This document shows, piece by piece, positions 50,874 to 60,858 of a stretch of 64,000 nt of DNA. Numbering within the stretch: the stretch's first letter is position 1; every line of letters begins with the position of its first letter. The position numbers and the translations under genes are program-made. Source of the stretch: Xenorhabdus bovienii SS-2004 (GTDB lineage: Bacteria; Pseudomonadota; Gammaproteobacteria; Enterobacterales; Enterobacteriaceae); assembly GCF_000027225.1 (NCBI RefSeq), contig NC_013892.1, positions 1,178,001 through 1,242,000 on the forward strand. The letters are read 5' to 3'. The notes beneath the pieces are model-generated. The model did no database searches, had not been told where the DNA came from, and saw only the letters and a list, made by a program, of their open reading frames with translations.

Positions 50874-53800
50874 ATGGCAGATCATCAGGTAGGTAATATT
50901 GTTTACCAAGTATCAATGGATGTAGCGCAATTGCTCACTGCCCAGCGCCAAGTAAATGATAGATTGGATGGTTTAGAACGCGGAATGGGTAGGGCAGACA
51001 TGGCTACAAGAAGTCTAGGGAAGTCAATGTCATCATTATCTATGGTAGCATCAAGTCTTATTTCAGCGCTCTATATCCAACAAATTGCCAAATATGCAGA
51101 TAGCTGGACTACTGTAAACAACAAATTAGTTAATTCCAAAAAGGCACATGAAGAGCTTGGTGAAGTGACTGCGCGTGTATTCGATATCGCTCAAAGGTCA
51201 AGAACTAGCCTAGAAGCCACAGCTACACTGTATGGTCGTCTTGAGAAAGCTACTCGCTCATTAAATATGGGCGCTAGAGACTTAGGTGATATGACTGAAA
51301 CAATAAATAAAGCGCTTATTGTGTCAGGTGCGACAGCGGCAGAATCATCCAGTGTACTTGTTCAGTTATCGCAAGCTTTAGCAGCAGGTGCATTACGTGG
51401 CGAGGAATTCAACTCCGTTAGCGAGAACGGCATAAGGATAATGCAAGCCATTGCTGACTATCTTGGTAAAGATATCGGTCAATTAAAGGCAATGGCAGCG
51501 CAAGGTAAATTAACCTCCAAAATAGTTGTCGCTGCAATGAAAGCAAGTGCAGATAAAATCGCCAAAGAATTTGCTAAAACTACCTCCACGATAGAACAGG
51601 CGTTCGTGGTCGCTAACAATAACGTCACCAAGTTCGTTGGTGAGTCTAGTAAGGTAAGTACAGCAGCGAACATATTCAATAAATCATTGGTGAATTTGAG
51701 CGGAAATCTGGATGTATTTGCTACCGCTATCGGCATGGTAGCACTAGCGGCTGTCGCTAAATTTAATGGCGCACTGGCAGGTAAAGTGAGAGCTATGCAC
51801 ACATCCACGCAAGCTTCTCTGGCTGATGCTAGGGCATCACACGCCAACGCATTAGCAACAGAACATGCAGCTATTGCTGCTAATCGTAAAGCACTTGCGG
51901 ATAGAGAACAGGCTATTTTGGCCTATATGGTTGCAGAAGCGGAACTTAAAGCAGCGGCTGGTACTAATGCTGAGAGGATAGCGACTGATAATCTCGTCAT
52001 TGCTAAGTCTAGGTTAGCAATAGTCAACCTAGAAGTGGCAACTACTGGCAAAGTAGCAGCGGTAGCTACTGCTGCTGTTGGTGTTGCCGCTAAAGAGGCA
52101 TCTGTGGGCTTGAGATTGCTGGGATCTGCATTCGCTTTTGTGGGGGGATGGTTCGGCCTTATCACCATCGCAGCAGGGGTTTTTTACTATATGTATGAAA
52201 AAACCAAACAGGCATCAGACGGTGCGAGGGAATATGCGAAAAATTTAGGCGATGTTAAAGAAAAACTCAAGGATTTGAGTGTGGAAGAGGTTGCTGCTGA
52301 AATTGATAAGATGAATAAATCAATCAAGCAGATGGGAATAGACGCCAAAAACGCAGAGCAAAAAATTGATGAATTGCAGAAGGAACTCGATAAATTCAAA
52401 GACCCTAAAAAAAGAGCGATAAAAATAGCCTATTACACGAGTAACGGGCTTGATAGCGATTTTGCCGAGCAAGCTGTTACTGATGATGAGAAACAAGCGC
52501 AAGAGGCTCTAACGCAAGCTAAAGCAGATCATGTACGCATAACAAGAGAGCTGAACAACGCCAAGGCAAATTCGGCGAAAATGTCCGATATCGGAAACAA
52601 AAAAATAGCGGAAACAAATAAGTTAATTTATGAGCAAGGTAAAAAGGAAATCCCTAATAACGTTAAGGAATGGGAGAATGCAGGGAAAACATACGGGGAG
52701 GTAGTGGATTTAATAAAAGTTAAACTTAGTAGCCTTGGTATCGCAATTAAATCCGTAGGCGAAGATACAAAAGAAGTTAATAAGAAAATGGAAGGCATGA
52801 TTAAGAATGCCGAAAGGGACTTGGAAATAGCATCGATACCTGATGAAAAAGGCAAACTGATAAAAGAAGCTGAGTTTGAAGCTAAGGATGCGGGTGCAAA
52901 CTCAGGAGATACTGAAAAGTACGTTAATCTGGTTGTTAAAAAACAAGAAGTTGATGAAGCAGCCGAGAAACGAAAAAAGGCCGCTCAGGAGGCTGAATCA
53001 GCAGCTAAGAAAGCTCAAGATGAGGCTGAAAGTCGTTCTAAACAGATTGCAAACTCACTTAAAGATCAACGCGAAGAACTTGAACGCCTCAACACTGGCT
53101 ACGAAGAAAACAGCCTTGAGATGGCTAAATATGATGCTCGAAAGGCGATGCCGGAGGGTTCTAGTGAACTCCAGATAAAAGCAGCGGAAGATCTTGCTGC
53201 AAGAATTTGGCTGGCTAACCAAGCAAAAGATGACAAAATTAAAGCCTCTGAACTCGATGTTGCAGCCCATTCCGCAAAGCTTCGGAAGAAAGAAGAAGAT
53301 GACCTCACGAGGATGTACGATAAGCACCTCATCGACGAAAAAACGTTCCAAGAGCAGATGAAAGCAATTAAGGACAAGGCCGAAGAAGAGGAACGACAAC
53401 GCAAAGTCAATGAAGCCGTATCGCCTGCCATGAAAACCCTTGGGGAATTCGACCCAGTACAAAACCTCATTAATGAACATGATAGAAAAATAGCAGCTAT
53501 CACAGATTTCGAGCAGAGGCATACCGAGTTGAAAGAACAGGCCGAGGCAGCCAGAGCCGCTATCGAAAAGAAGTATCAAGAAGACCTTGCTAACGCCCAA
53601 TGGGAACAATGGAAAGGCCAGAATGAGATGTATCAATTTCTGGGTGATGCTATGGAGTCATTGGGACAACGCTCTGCCAATTCCATAACAGGGCTGCTAA
53701 CCGGCACTCAAAGCGCCAACGATGCCATGCGAAACCTCGCGTTAACCATCACTAACGAGGCGGTGTCTGCTTTGGTTCAAATGGGGATGCAGCAAATCAA

Positions 53801-54305
53801 GAACATGGTCATCGGTAAAGCTGTTAACACTGCGGCTGCGGCATCGGCTGTAGCAACAGGCGCGACGATTACTACGGCAATGGCTCCTGCTGCTGCGGCT
53901 ACCAGTGTAGCAACAATGGGAACTGCGGCGACTTTCGGTCTAACTGCAATGGCGGTGGCAATACCTGCAATGATCGCATTAATGGGCGCTCGTAAAAATG
54001 GTGGGCCAGTCAGTCCGAACGGTGCTTATCGCATTGGTGAAGACAATAAGCCTGAAATATTCAAAGCGAATAACGGTCATCAATACATGATACCGGGTGA
54101 CAGGGGGCAGGTGATTAGTAATAGGGATATGGGGAAAGGTGGTAGTGGTGGTATAGTTATTAATCAGGTCAATAATTTCAATGTCAGTAATAATGGTCAA
54201 TTTACAGCCGAAAATGCTAGGATGTTATCTGGTTTTGTTAGGCGCGAAGTCTATGATGTCTTGGCTAATGAGACGCAGCGTGACGGTGGTTTACTTAATC
54301 AGTAA
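50874..54305 (+). CDS. Tail tape measure protein
   Basis: 1143 residues. The conserved N-terminal region (about 80-250: ATATLYGRLEKATRSLNMGA, GALRGEEFNSVSENGIRIMQ, KITSKIV-type helix) defines the lambda-H/tape-measure family. A membrane helix pair lies near 415-440, long coiled coils at 450-850, and Ala-rich helices near 985-1040 before a Gly-rich end. Its length sets the tail length, about 0.15 nm per residue by the usual rule. Confidence 0.95.
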   Translation: MADHQVGNIVYQVSMDVAQLLTAQRQVNDRLDGLERGMGRADMATRSLGKSMSSLSMVASSLISALYIQQIAKYADSWTTVNNKLVNSKKAHEELGEVTARVFDIAQRSRTSLEATATLYGRLEKATRSLNMGARDLGDMTETINKALIVSGATAAESSSVLVQLSQALAAGALRGEEFNSVSENGIRIMQAIADYLGKDIGQLKAMAAQGKLTSKIVVAAMKASADKIAKEFAKTTSTIEQAFVVANNNVTKFVGESSKVSTAANIFNKSLVNLSGNLDVFATAIGMVALAAVAKFNGALAGKVRAMHTSTQASLADARASHANALATEHAAIAANRKALADREQAILAYMVAEAELKAAAGTNAERIATDNLVIAKSRLAIVNLEVATTGKVAAVATAAVGVAAKEASVGLRLLGSAFAFVGGWFGLITIAAGVFYYMYEKTKQASDGAREYAKNLGDVKEKLKDLSVEEVAAEIDKMNKSIKQMGIDAKNAEQKIDELQKELDKFKDPKKRAIKIAYYTSNGLDSDFAEQAVTDDEKQAQEALTQAKADHVRITRELNNAKANSAKMSDIGNKKIAETNKLIYEQGKKEIPNNVKEWENAGKTYGEVVDLIKVKLSSLGIAIKSVGEDTKEVNKKMEGMIKNAERDLEIASIPDEKGKLIKEAEFEAKDAGANSGDTEKYVNLVVKKQEVDEAAEKRKKAAQEAESAAKKAQDEAESRSKQIANSLKDQREELERLNTGYEENSLEMAKYDARKAMPEGSSELQIKAAEDLAARIWLANQAKDDKIKASELDVAAHSAKLRKKEEDDLTRMYDKHLIDEKTFQEQMKAIKDKAEEEERQRKVNEAVSPAMKTLGEFDPVQNLINEHDRKIAAITDFEQRHTELKEQAEAARAAIEKKYQEDLANAQWEQWKGQNEMYQFLGDAMESLGQRSANSITGLLTGTQSANDAMRNLALTITNEAVSALVQMGMQQIKNMVIGKAVNTAAAASAVATGATITTAMAPAAAATSVATMGTAATFGLTAMAVAIPAMIALMGARKNGGPVSPNGAYRIGEDNKPEIFKANNGHQYMIPGDRGQVISNRDMGKGGSGGIVINQVNNFNVSNNGQFTAENARMLSGFVRREVYDVLANETQRDGGLLNQ

Positions 54306-54402
54306 CTAGCTTGTATGAAAACGCTGTAAATAAAATCAGTAACACGAATCCAATAACTGATGCTTAAATTGTGTAATAAAATTTCTGTTATTGGAGTGGG
54401 TG

Positions 54403-54765
54403 ATGGATACTGAACCGAAGAGAATCGAAAGTAAAGAGAGGAAACTTTGGGAGAAATTTAAGTTGGTTACTGCTTTAAGTTTTTCTCAATTCTTAAGAAG
54501 TAGAGGGATACCCGCTATATCATGCGTAATGTGTGGCAATAAGGATGTTAGATTTCCTTCAATGGCTGACGGGACAGATGAAGAGTTCTATCTCATTCCG
54601 ATAGAAGTTAACGAGGTATCCATTAAAAGTAAATATAATATAGCCAAATATAAATATAGGGGCATTTGTCAAAATTGTAGTCATGAAATGTATTTCAATG
54701 CCTATCATGTTATTAACTGGCTAGAAAATGGTGGCAAGCAGAGTACGGAAGGTAAGAATGGCTAA
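54403..54765 (+). CDS. Zinc-ribbon hypothetical protein
   Basis: 120 residues from the ATG at 54403 (GGAG upstream). Two knuckles, CVMCGNKDVRF and CQNCSHEMYF, about 48 residues apart. Overlaps the next gene's start. Second accessory insertion, just after the tape measure. Function unknown. Confidence 0.6.
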   Translation: MDTEPKRIESKERKLWEKFKLVTALSFSQFLRSRGIPAISCVMCGNKDVRFPSMADGTDEEFYLIPIEVNEVSIKSKYNIAKYKYRGICQNCSHEMYFNAYHVINWLENGGKQSTEGKNG

Positions 54766-55066
54766 GCATTTAGAGAATGTAATCCCTATATTTAAAGATA
54801 CTCCCTTGCCAGAAAATGAAACCAGTCACTCTGGAGGGAATGGTGGAGGTGGAGAGATGGAAACAAGAGTTAAAAAGTTAGAAGAATATGTACATTCCAT
54901 CAAAGTAGATCTCGCTGTCATCAAATCAAACTATGCAACAAAAGAAGATATTGCATCGGTGAGAGTTGAAGTACAAAAAGCTATTGCAAACCAAACTAAA
55001 TGGATAGCTGCGACCCTCATAGCCACAGCGAGTATTGCAATTGCCGTATCTAAATTGATTTTTTAA
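54758..55066 (+). CDS. XhlA-like coiled-coil/TM protein, dual start, paralogue of 49518
   Basis: 102 residues: polar N-terminus, linker SGGNGGGGE (about 25-33), coiled coil (METRVKKLEEYVHSIKVDLA) and a C-terminal membrane helix (WIAATLIATASIAIAVSKLI). GGAGG in the linker lies seven bases before the in-frame ATG at 54857, giving a 69-residue form close to the size of XhlA. Shares linker, internal start and heptads with the larger gene on the other side of the tape measure. Confidence 0.75.
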   Translation: MAKHLENVIPIFKDTPLPENETSHSGGNGGGGEMETRVKKLEEYVHSIKVDLAVIKSNYATKEDIASVRVEVQKAIANQTKWIAATLIATASIAIAVSKLIF

Positions 55067-55081
55067 TTTATTCTGAAAGCT

Positions 55082-55109
55082 AAAAAAGCCTCCCTGCGAG
55101 GCTTTTTTT
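55082..55109 (+). terminator. Terminator after accessory pair
   Basis: GCCTC-CCTGC-GAGGC with flanking A and T runs. Confidence 0.9.
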
Positions 55110-55120
55110 ATGGGTTAAAT

Positions 55121-55456
55121 ATGACAAAAACAGAATTCAAATGGCGGCCTCAAGATAACTATGAGGTCACACATGAGCCGCGTGTCAGGGTCGTGAAATT
55201 CGGTGATGGTTATGAGCAGAGAGTCAAAGACGGCATTAACAACCAGTTGAAGCGCTATCAACTCAGTTTTATTGAGAAAGTGGATACAGGGCGAGCCATT
55301 GACGGGTTTCTGCGAGCCAGAGGTGCGGTGGAGTCTTTTACATGGCTCACTAGTGACGATAACCAATTGCGTACTTTCGTTTGTCGTTCTTGGACGGTAA
55401 ACAGGCAACAGGTGATCTGGTCTATCAGTTGCACCTTTGAGGAGGTAGTAGCGTGA
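55121..55456 (+). CDS. M: Minor tail protein M
   Basis: 111 residues. FKWRPQDNYEVTHEPRVRVV, KFGDGYEQRVKDGINNQLKR match the lambda M family. Tail-tip component, in the lambda order M-L-K-I-J. Confidence 0.9.
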   Translation: MTKTEFKWRPQDNYEVTHEPRVRVVKFGDGYEQRVKDGINNQLKRYQLSFIEKVDTGRAIDGFLRARGAVESFTWLTSDDNQLRTFVCRSWTVNRQQVIWSISCTFEEVVA

Positions 55457-56157
55457 GAGACATTCCAAAAGAGATGCGGATTGCGGTTACTGAACTGAGC
55501 CAGAATGCCACGCTTAATCTCTATGAAATTGATTTAACCGCTTTCGGGGGTGATATTTACCGCTTTCATGACGGTATGAATGGAAAGTTGGAGCCGGTCA
55601 TCTGGCAAGGTGTGCGCTATGAGGCTTACCCTGTTGAAGCGTCGGGCTTTGAGATGAACGGTAAGGGTCCCAGCGCCAGACCTAAAATGATATTTGCCAA
55701 CGTCGATGGGTTCATTACTGCGATAAACCAAGATTTCAATGATGCTTTGGGAGCGGTTGTGACACGCCACCAAGTGCCGGAAATTTATCTTGATGCGGTC
55801 AATTTTCCCAATGGCAACCCACAGGCAGACCCAACCAGAGAAGCCGTGAGTAAGTACCTGATAGAGCAGAAGCAGGATTCAAACGCTGATTTTGTTACCT
55901 ATGTGCTGGCGTTACCCAGTGAAACCGATGGTGCCTTGATTCCGGCAAGAGTGATTCAGGCGGATATCTGTTGTTGGCAATACCGTTCTGCTGATTGTGG
56001 CTATGATGGCCCACCAGTGGCAGACGAGAAGGATCAGCCAACCACTGACCCGCTGAAAGATCGATGTTCAAAGAAATACAGTGGCTGCATTTGCCGCTTT
56101 CCCCGCCCCCTATCCCTGCCTTTTGGCGGTTTTTTGGGTGCCAATAAATTAGGTTAA
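55453..56157 (+). CDS. L: Minor tail protein L
   Basis: 234 residues. Start MRDIPKEMRIAVTELSQNAT; the C-terminal third has clustered cysteines (QADICCWQYRSADCGY, DRCSKKYSGCICRF). In lambda, gpL binds an iron-sulfur cluster through such cysteines. Tail-tip baseplate hub component. Confidence 0.9.
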   Translation: MRDIPKEMRIAVTELSQNATLNLYEIDLTAFGGDIYRFHDGMNGKLEPVIWQGVRYEAYPVEASGFEMNGKGPSARPKMIFANVDGFITAINQDFNDALGAVVTRHQVPEIYLDAVNFPNGNPQADPTREAVSKYLIEQKQDSNADFVTYVLALPSETDGALIPARVIQADICCWQYRSADCGYDGPPVADEKDQPTTDPLKDRCSKKYSGCICRFPRPLSLPFGGFLGANKLG

Positions 56158-56161
56158 TACC

Positions 56162-56881
56162 ATGATTGAACGAGACATTATCGCCCACGCGAACGCGAAA
56201 GCGGAAGGGGTGAGGGAATCGTGCGGCTTGATTTCAGGTGGCCGCTATTTCCCATGCCGCAATATTTCGCCAGATCCTGAGAACTACTTCGAGATTAATC
56301 CCGATGACTGGATAACCGCAGAGTGCTTTGCGGATATTGACGCCATTGTGCACAGTCATCCAAATGGAAAAACCCGATTGAGCGCAGGGGACAGAGAACA
56401 ACAAATCAAAACCGGGTTGCCGTGGTGGTTGGCCTGCGGTGATAGGGTACATAAATTCCGCCCTGTTCCTCGTTTATTGGGTCGAGAGTTCATACATGGC
56501 ACACAGGATTGCTATTCGCTAATTCGTGACGCCTACCATCTCGCGGGCATCGAGTTAGCGGACATTCCACGTGACGATGAATGGTGGAACAAAGGCCAAA
56601 ACCTGTATCTCGATAATAGTCTCAGTCAGGGATTTGAACAGGTCGATGACATTCAGTCCGGCGACATCATTTTGATTTGTCTGGGTAGCCAGACGCCCTG
56701 TCACGGGGCTATTTATCTCGGCAATCAGCAAATTCTACACCATCGGCCAGATCGCATCAGCAAACGCGATATCTATGACGGTTATTGGCTCAAGTACACA
56801 CATTCAATATGGAGACATAAACAATGGTCAAGCTACAGCTTGGAGGCCATCTTAGAAGATTTGGCCGTCGCTACGAATTAG
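56162..56881 (+). CDS. K: Tail assembly peptidase K (JAB plus NlpC/P60)
   Basis: 239 residues. JAMM metal site: Glu19 in RESCGLIS, His64 and His66 in HSHPNG, Asp77. Then NlpC/P60 with Cys117 in TQDCYSLIRDAYH and His in CHGAIYLGNQ. Cuts peptide bonds in tail assembly and perhaps in peptidoglycan at entry. Confidence 0.92.
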   Translation: MIERDIIAHANAKAEGVRESCGLISGGRYFPCRNISPDPENYFEINPDDWITAECFADIDAIVHSHPNGKTRLSAGDREQQIKTGLPWWLACGDRVHKFRPVPRLLGREFIHGTQDCYSLIRDAYHLAGIELADIPRDDEWWNKGQNLYLDNSLSQGFEQVDDIQSGDIILICLGSQTPCHGAIYLGNQQILHHRPDRISKRDIYDGYWLKYTHSIWRHKQWSSYSLEAILEDLAVATN

Positions 56882-57417
56882 AGGTTCGTGATGCAGCGGA
56901 AGCCGTCAGGTGCTTGTGCTACCAGTTGAAAGGCTTTCAGCAAGCGATTTCTGATGGCCTTATTCGTGTTCGCATTGCTGGGCGTGACATGACAGAAAAA
57001 AGTATTCCTGCTGGTATGAATCACCCCCTTAATGATGGCGATACGATCACTATCGTTCCGGTTGTTGGCGGTGCTGGTGGTAATGGCGTTGGCATGGCTA
57101 TTCTAGGCGTGGTAGCTGTTGCGGCGGCATTCTATACGGGTGGGGGATCATTAGCTGCATGGGCAAGTGCGTCTGGTGCAGCAGCTACAGCTGCTACAGG
57201 CTTAGCAATTGCGGGTGTTGCCCTGATCAGTGCAGGGCTGGCCTCCATGTTAACCAAAATGCCTAAAGGCCCCGAAATGGGTTCAAGCAAAACGGATGGA
57301 AACCAGTATTTCAACTCACTGGAGAACCGAATTGGACAGGGTTATCCGATTCCTATTGCATACGGTGAGATGGTTGTGGGTTCTAATGTTATTTCTCAAG
57401 GCTTGGAGACAGAATAA
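56824..57417 (+). CDS. I: Tail assembly protein I
   Basis: 197 residues, overlapping K by 58 bases. A ubiquitin-like start (KLQLGGHLRRFGRRYELEVR, NDGDTITIVPVVGGAGG) then an Ala/Gly-rich hydrophobic part and NSLENRIGQGYPIPIAYGEM. As lambda I, not in the finished particle. Confidence 0.9.
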   Translation: MVKLQLGGHLRRFGRRYELEVRDAAEAVRCLCYQLKGFQQAISDGLIRVRIAGRDMTEKSIPAGMNHPLNDGDTITIVPVVGGAGGNGVGMAILGVVAVAAAFYTGGGSLAAWASASGAAATAATGLAIAGVALISAGLASMLTKMPKGPEMGSSKTDGNQYFNSLENRIGQGYPIPIAYGEMVVGSNVISQGLETE

Positions 57418-60400
57418 TGGGTAAAGGTGGCGGGGGTGGCAGCACACCAACATTAGTCGATGACAATCTAAAGAATAAACAATTTTTACGGGTTGTTGAT
57501 TTGATTGGTGAGGGGCAAATAGAAGGGCCTGTGGGTGGACTACATGGGTTCAGGGTTAATGGAACTCCTGTCGTTGATAAAAATGGCAATCCCAATATTA
57601 ACGGTGTCACTGTACAGTGGCGGGCGGGTACTCAATCCCAAGAGCCATTAAGCGATTATCCATTTGTTGAAAGCGAGATTCCTGTTAGTGTTGAGGTGAA
57701 AAAAGATACTCCTATTCTCAGGATGGTTTCAAATAAAGATGTGGATCGCGTCAGGTTCACTCTGGGCGTTAGTCAACTGGTTCAGACAGACAGTAAAGGT
57801 AATCAGAGCAATAGTTCGGTGCAACTGGCTATTGACGTGAATGATGGTTCTGGCTGGCAGCATGTTAAGACCGTTCAGATAGGCCCCGGTAAAATTAGCG
57901 GACAATATCTTGAATCACACACCATTAATGCACCCCAGAAAAAACCGTTCCAAATCCGCGTCTCCCGCTTAACCGATGACAGCAAAACGGACCAGCTCCG
58001 CAACGGTACTGTATGGGCCAGCTATACCGAAATTACCGACACTCTGATGAGTTACCCTAATAGTGCCGTGGTCGGTATGCGTATTGATCGGTCATTGTTT
58101 GCAGATACACCCAAACGAACCTACCACATCAAAGGAATGATTGTTCAGGTTCCCGATAATTATGATCCTGAGAGCCGCCATTATTCCGGCGTTTGGACGG
58201 GGCGATTTAAACCCGCATACACAAATAACCCTGCGTGGATATTCTACGATTTGGTGACTAATACACGCTATGGCATTGGCAAATTGATGGGGTCATTTGG
58301 CTGTGACAAATTCGCGCTGTATGCCATTGCTCAATATTGTGATCAGCCCGTCCCTGATGGATTTGGAGGAACTGAACCGCGTTTTACCTGCAATGCGTAT
58401 ATAGCTACTCAACGCAAGGCGCGGGACGTACTGGATGATCTGGCTTCGGTCTTTCGGGGCATGCAGGTCTGGAACGGGCTGCAACTGACCTGCTTTCAGG
58501 ACAGGCCATCCGATCCGGTCTGGACATTTACCAATGCCAACGTGGCCGAAGGAAAATTTAACTACAGTGCAGCAGCAAAGAAAGCCCGGCATACGGCTAT
58601 CGAGGTGACTTGGACTAACCCAGATAACGGCTGGAAAGATGAGCGGGAAATGATTCAGGATGATGAGTTGGCAGCTCGTCTTGGTATCAATATTAAGAAA
58701 GTGACAGCATTCGGCTGTACTAGCCGGGGACAGGCTCACCGTGTCGGTAAATGGATCATTGAAACTGAGAAACTCGAAACGGATTCGGTCACGTTCAGTA
58801 CAGGCCGGGAGGGAATTAACTGTATTCCTGGTGACATTGTTGAAATTGCCGATAACAGCTTCGCAGCGGCACGTATTGGTGGACGTGTTCTCTCCTTCTC
58901 AGGCAAAGAGGTTCGACTTGATGCGCCAGCCGAATTTTCGAAAGGCGAGTCAGGCTATTTCTCCTACATGGGCAGCGAAGGGAAGTTCGTCCGGGTGGAT
59001 ATCGAATCCGTCAGCGGGGATATGATTACACTGAAAGAAGAACCTGTCGGATTGCGGCAATGGGGTGTATTTTCCATATCTAAAAAGTCGCTGGTGACTC
59101 GCCTATTCAGGGTGATGAGCATTGCCGAAGACAATAAGACGGGTAACTACAATTATACCTGCATTCAACACGAGCCACAGAAAGAAGCGATTGTTGATAA
59201 CGGCGTTGATTTTCAGGGGAGTCCAGCCACACAAAATGTTATTCGTATTCCCAATATTGAGCGATTAAGTGTCGCTTATATTCAAGACAGTTCTCAGGTG
59301 CAGGCTCGCGCTATGTGGGCGACCACAACAATAAACCGAAATATCACCTTTGATGTGGCCGTATATCGTGACAATAAAGTGGTATCTCGCGGCAATACTA
59401 AGGAACTGGAATATTATTTTAATGGTCTGGATGCTGGTATCTATATGGTTGGCGTCCGTGCTCGTGATGATAACGGAATGCTGGGGGATGAGTCTAAGGT
59501 TCAGATGGTAATTGGCACTCCCGCCGCCCCTTCTACTGTCAATATTGAGTCCGGATTTTTTGAGTTGAAAGCCATTCCTCATATCAGCGCCCCAAAGACT
59601 TTGGATACTCAATTTGAATTCTGGTTTTCCGAGAACCGCATTTCTAATATCAATGAAATTGAAGCAAAAGCCGATTTTCTGGGCATTGCAAAATTTTGGA
59701 TAAAGGGCCAATTGAAAGCGGGTACACCATATTGGTTTTATGTTCGCAGTATCAATGAATTTGGCAAGTCTCATTTTGTCGAAGCGGAAGGCCAGCCAAA
59801 TGACAATGCTAAGGATATTTTAGAGGTTGTTGGCGAACAGTTTCTTTCCAACAAAGCAGGCCAGCATCTACAGTCCCAAATGGACTTTAACTCCGAAGCC
59901 ATCATGGAGAACGCCGCATTGACAGGGGCAGTTGTTCAGCGACAGTTGCAAGTAAACGGCAATATGCGAGCCGAAATACTGGAAGTCAAAACCACGCAGG
60001 TGACCGACCGGGAAGCCTTTGCGGAGAAGATGGAAAAGGTGCAGGCCGATGTCGGGGAGAATGCGGCGGCTGTAAAGACAAAGGCGACAGTGGTCTTTGA
60101 TATTGACGGTAACGGCTATGCCCTCAAAGAGATTGAAGCCGGGGTGAAGTACAAAGGCCAGCTCTATAAAGCCGGGATGGTGATAGGGGCTGAGGTGAAG
60201 AATGGCGAAGTGCATACCAATATCGGCTTTAACGCTAACAACTTCGTCTGGTTCAATCCGGCCAGCGGCAAGATGGAACCCTTTATGGCGGCTAAGAACG
60301 GGCAGCTTTTTATTCGGCAGGCGTTTATTGATCAGGCCTTAATGCGGGAGGCTATCCTGTCTGATGCCATCAGATCTAAAAATTACGTGCAGTATCAGGC

Positions 60401-60554
60401 GGGCTTTTTGATTAATGCGGCGACCGGCGCTTTTGAATTTAACGACATGCGGGTTCGGGCGGGATTGCGTTGGGCAAACGGGGCGATAGCCTGCTATGAC
60501 CCCAGCGGACGGGTTCGGGCGGCCATGGGCTATATAGGACAATTTCGACGATGA
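57417..60554 (+). CDS. J: Tip attachment (host specificity) protein J
   Basis: 1045 residues. Gly-rich start, then the J core (KNKQFLRVVDLIGEGQIEGP, YNDLVTNTRYGIGK-like FYDLVTNTRYGIGKLMGSFG), fibronectin type III-like modules (about 640-800), a coiled coil (about 820-900) and a conserved J C-terminus (FNDMRVRAGLRWANGAIACY). Central fibre that contacts the receptor. Confidence 0.95.
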   Translation: MGKGGGGGSTPTLVDDNLKNKQFLRVVDLIGEGQIEGPVGGLHGFRVNGTPVVDKNGNPNINGVTVQWRAGTQSQEPLSDYPFVESEIPVSVEVKKDTPILRMVSNKDVDRVRFTLGVSQLVQTDSKGNQSNSSVQLAIDVNDGSGWQHVKTVQIGPGKISGQYLESHTINAPQKKPFQIRVSRLTDDSKTDQLRNGTVWASYTEITDTLMSYPNSAVVGMRIDRSLFADTPKRTYHIKGMIVQVPDNYDPESRHYSGVWTGRFKPAYTNNPAWIFYDLVTNTRYGIGKLMGSFGCDKFALYAIAQYCDQPVPDGFGGTEPRFTCNAYIATQRKARDVLDDLASVFRGMQVWNGLQLTCFQDRPSDPVWTFTNANVAEGKFNYSAAAKKARHTAIEVTWTNPDNGWKDEREMIQDDELAARLGINIKKVTAFGCTSRGQAHRVGKWIIETEKLETDSVTFSTGREGINCIPGDIVEIADNSFAAARIGGRVLSFSGKEVRLDAPAEFSKGESGYFSYMGSEGKFVRVDIESVSGDMITLKEEPVGLRQWGVFSISKKSLVTRLFRVMSIAEDNKTGNYNYTCIQHEPQKEAIVDNGVDFQGSPATQNVIRIPNIERLSVAYIQDSSQVQARAMWATTTINRNITFDVAVYRDNKVVSRGNTKELEYYFNGLDAGIYMVGVRARDDNGMLGDESKVQMVIGTPAAPSTVNIESGFFELKAIPHISAPKTLDTQFEFWFSENRISNINEIEAKADFLGIAKFWIKGQLKAGTPYWFYVRSINEFGKSHFVEAEGQPNDNAKDILEVVGEQFLSNKAGQHLQSQMDFNSEAIMENAALTGAVVQRQLQVNGNMRAEILEVKTTQVTDREAFAEKMEKVQADVGENAAAVKTKATVVFDIDGNGYALKEIEAGVKYKGQLYKAGMVIGAEVKNGEVHTNIGFNANNFVWFNPASGKMEPFMAAKNGQLFIRQAFIDQALMREAILSDAIRSKNYVQYQAGFLINAATGAFEFNDMRVRAGLRWANGAIACYDPSGRVRAAMGYIGQFRR

Positions 60555-60850
60555 GTGATTACGGGTTTGGGGTCTGGGATGAACAGGGGCGGCAGCGTAA
60601 TACCGGCATTCGCCCCTTTCTTTATGCTGGCTTTATGAAGCTGGAGAGCGGGCAGACGACAGGTGCGCTCACTGTCCCCCGGGAGCCGATGAATGAAGGA
60701 TTGCGGCTTTCTTATGTCTTTCTTTGTACTGACCGGGGATACCAGGTAGATAAAAAACGTCAATTTTTGGTAAAGGATAATCAAATCATCATTTCGGATG
60801 GCAACGACGACGCCGTTGAGGGATGGCTGATTGCTTACTACACTGCGTGA
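60551..60850 (+). CDS. Tail-tip accessory protein
   Basis: 99 residues overlapping the J stop. SDYGFGVWDEQGRQRNTGIR resembles the middle of the next gene (WGIAVWDEAGKCVITSDTRP). Beta-rich; probably decorates J or the fibre base. Function unknown. Confidence 0.7.
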   Translation: MSDYGFGVWDEQGRQRNTGIRPFLYAGFMKLESGQTTGALTVPREPMNEGLRLSYVFLCTDRGYQVDKKRQFLVKDNQIIISDGNDDAVEGWLIAYYTA

Positions 60851-60858
60851 GGTGATAT

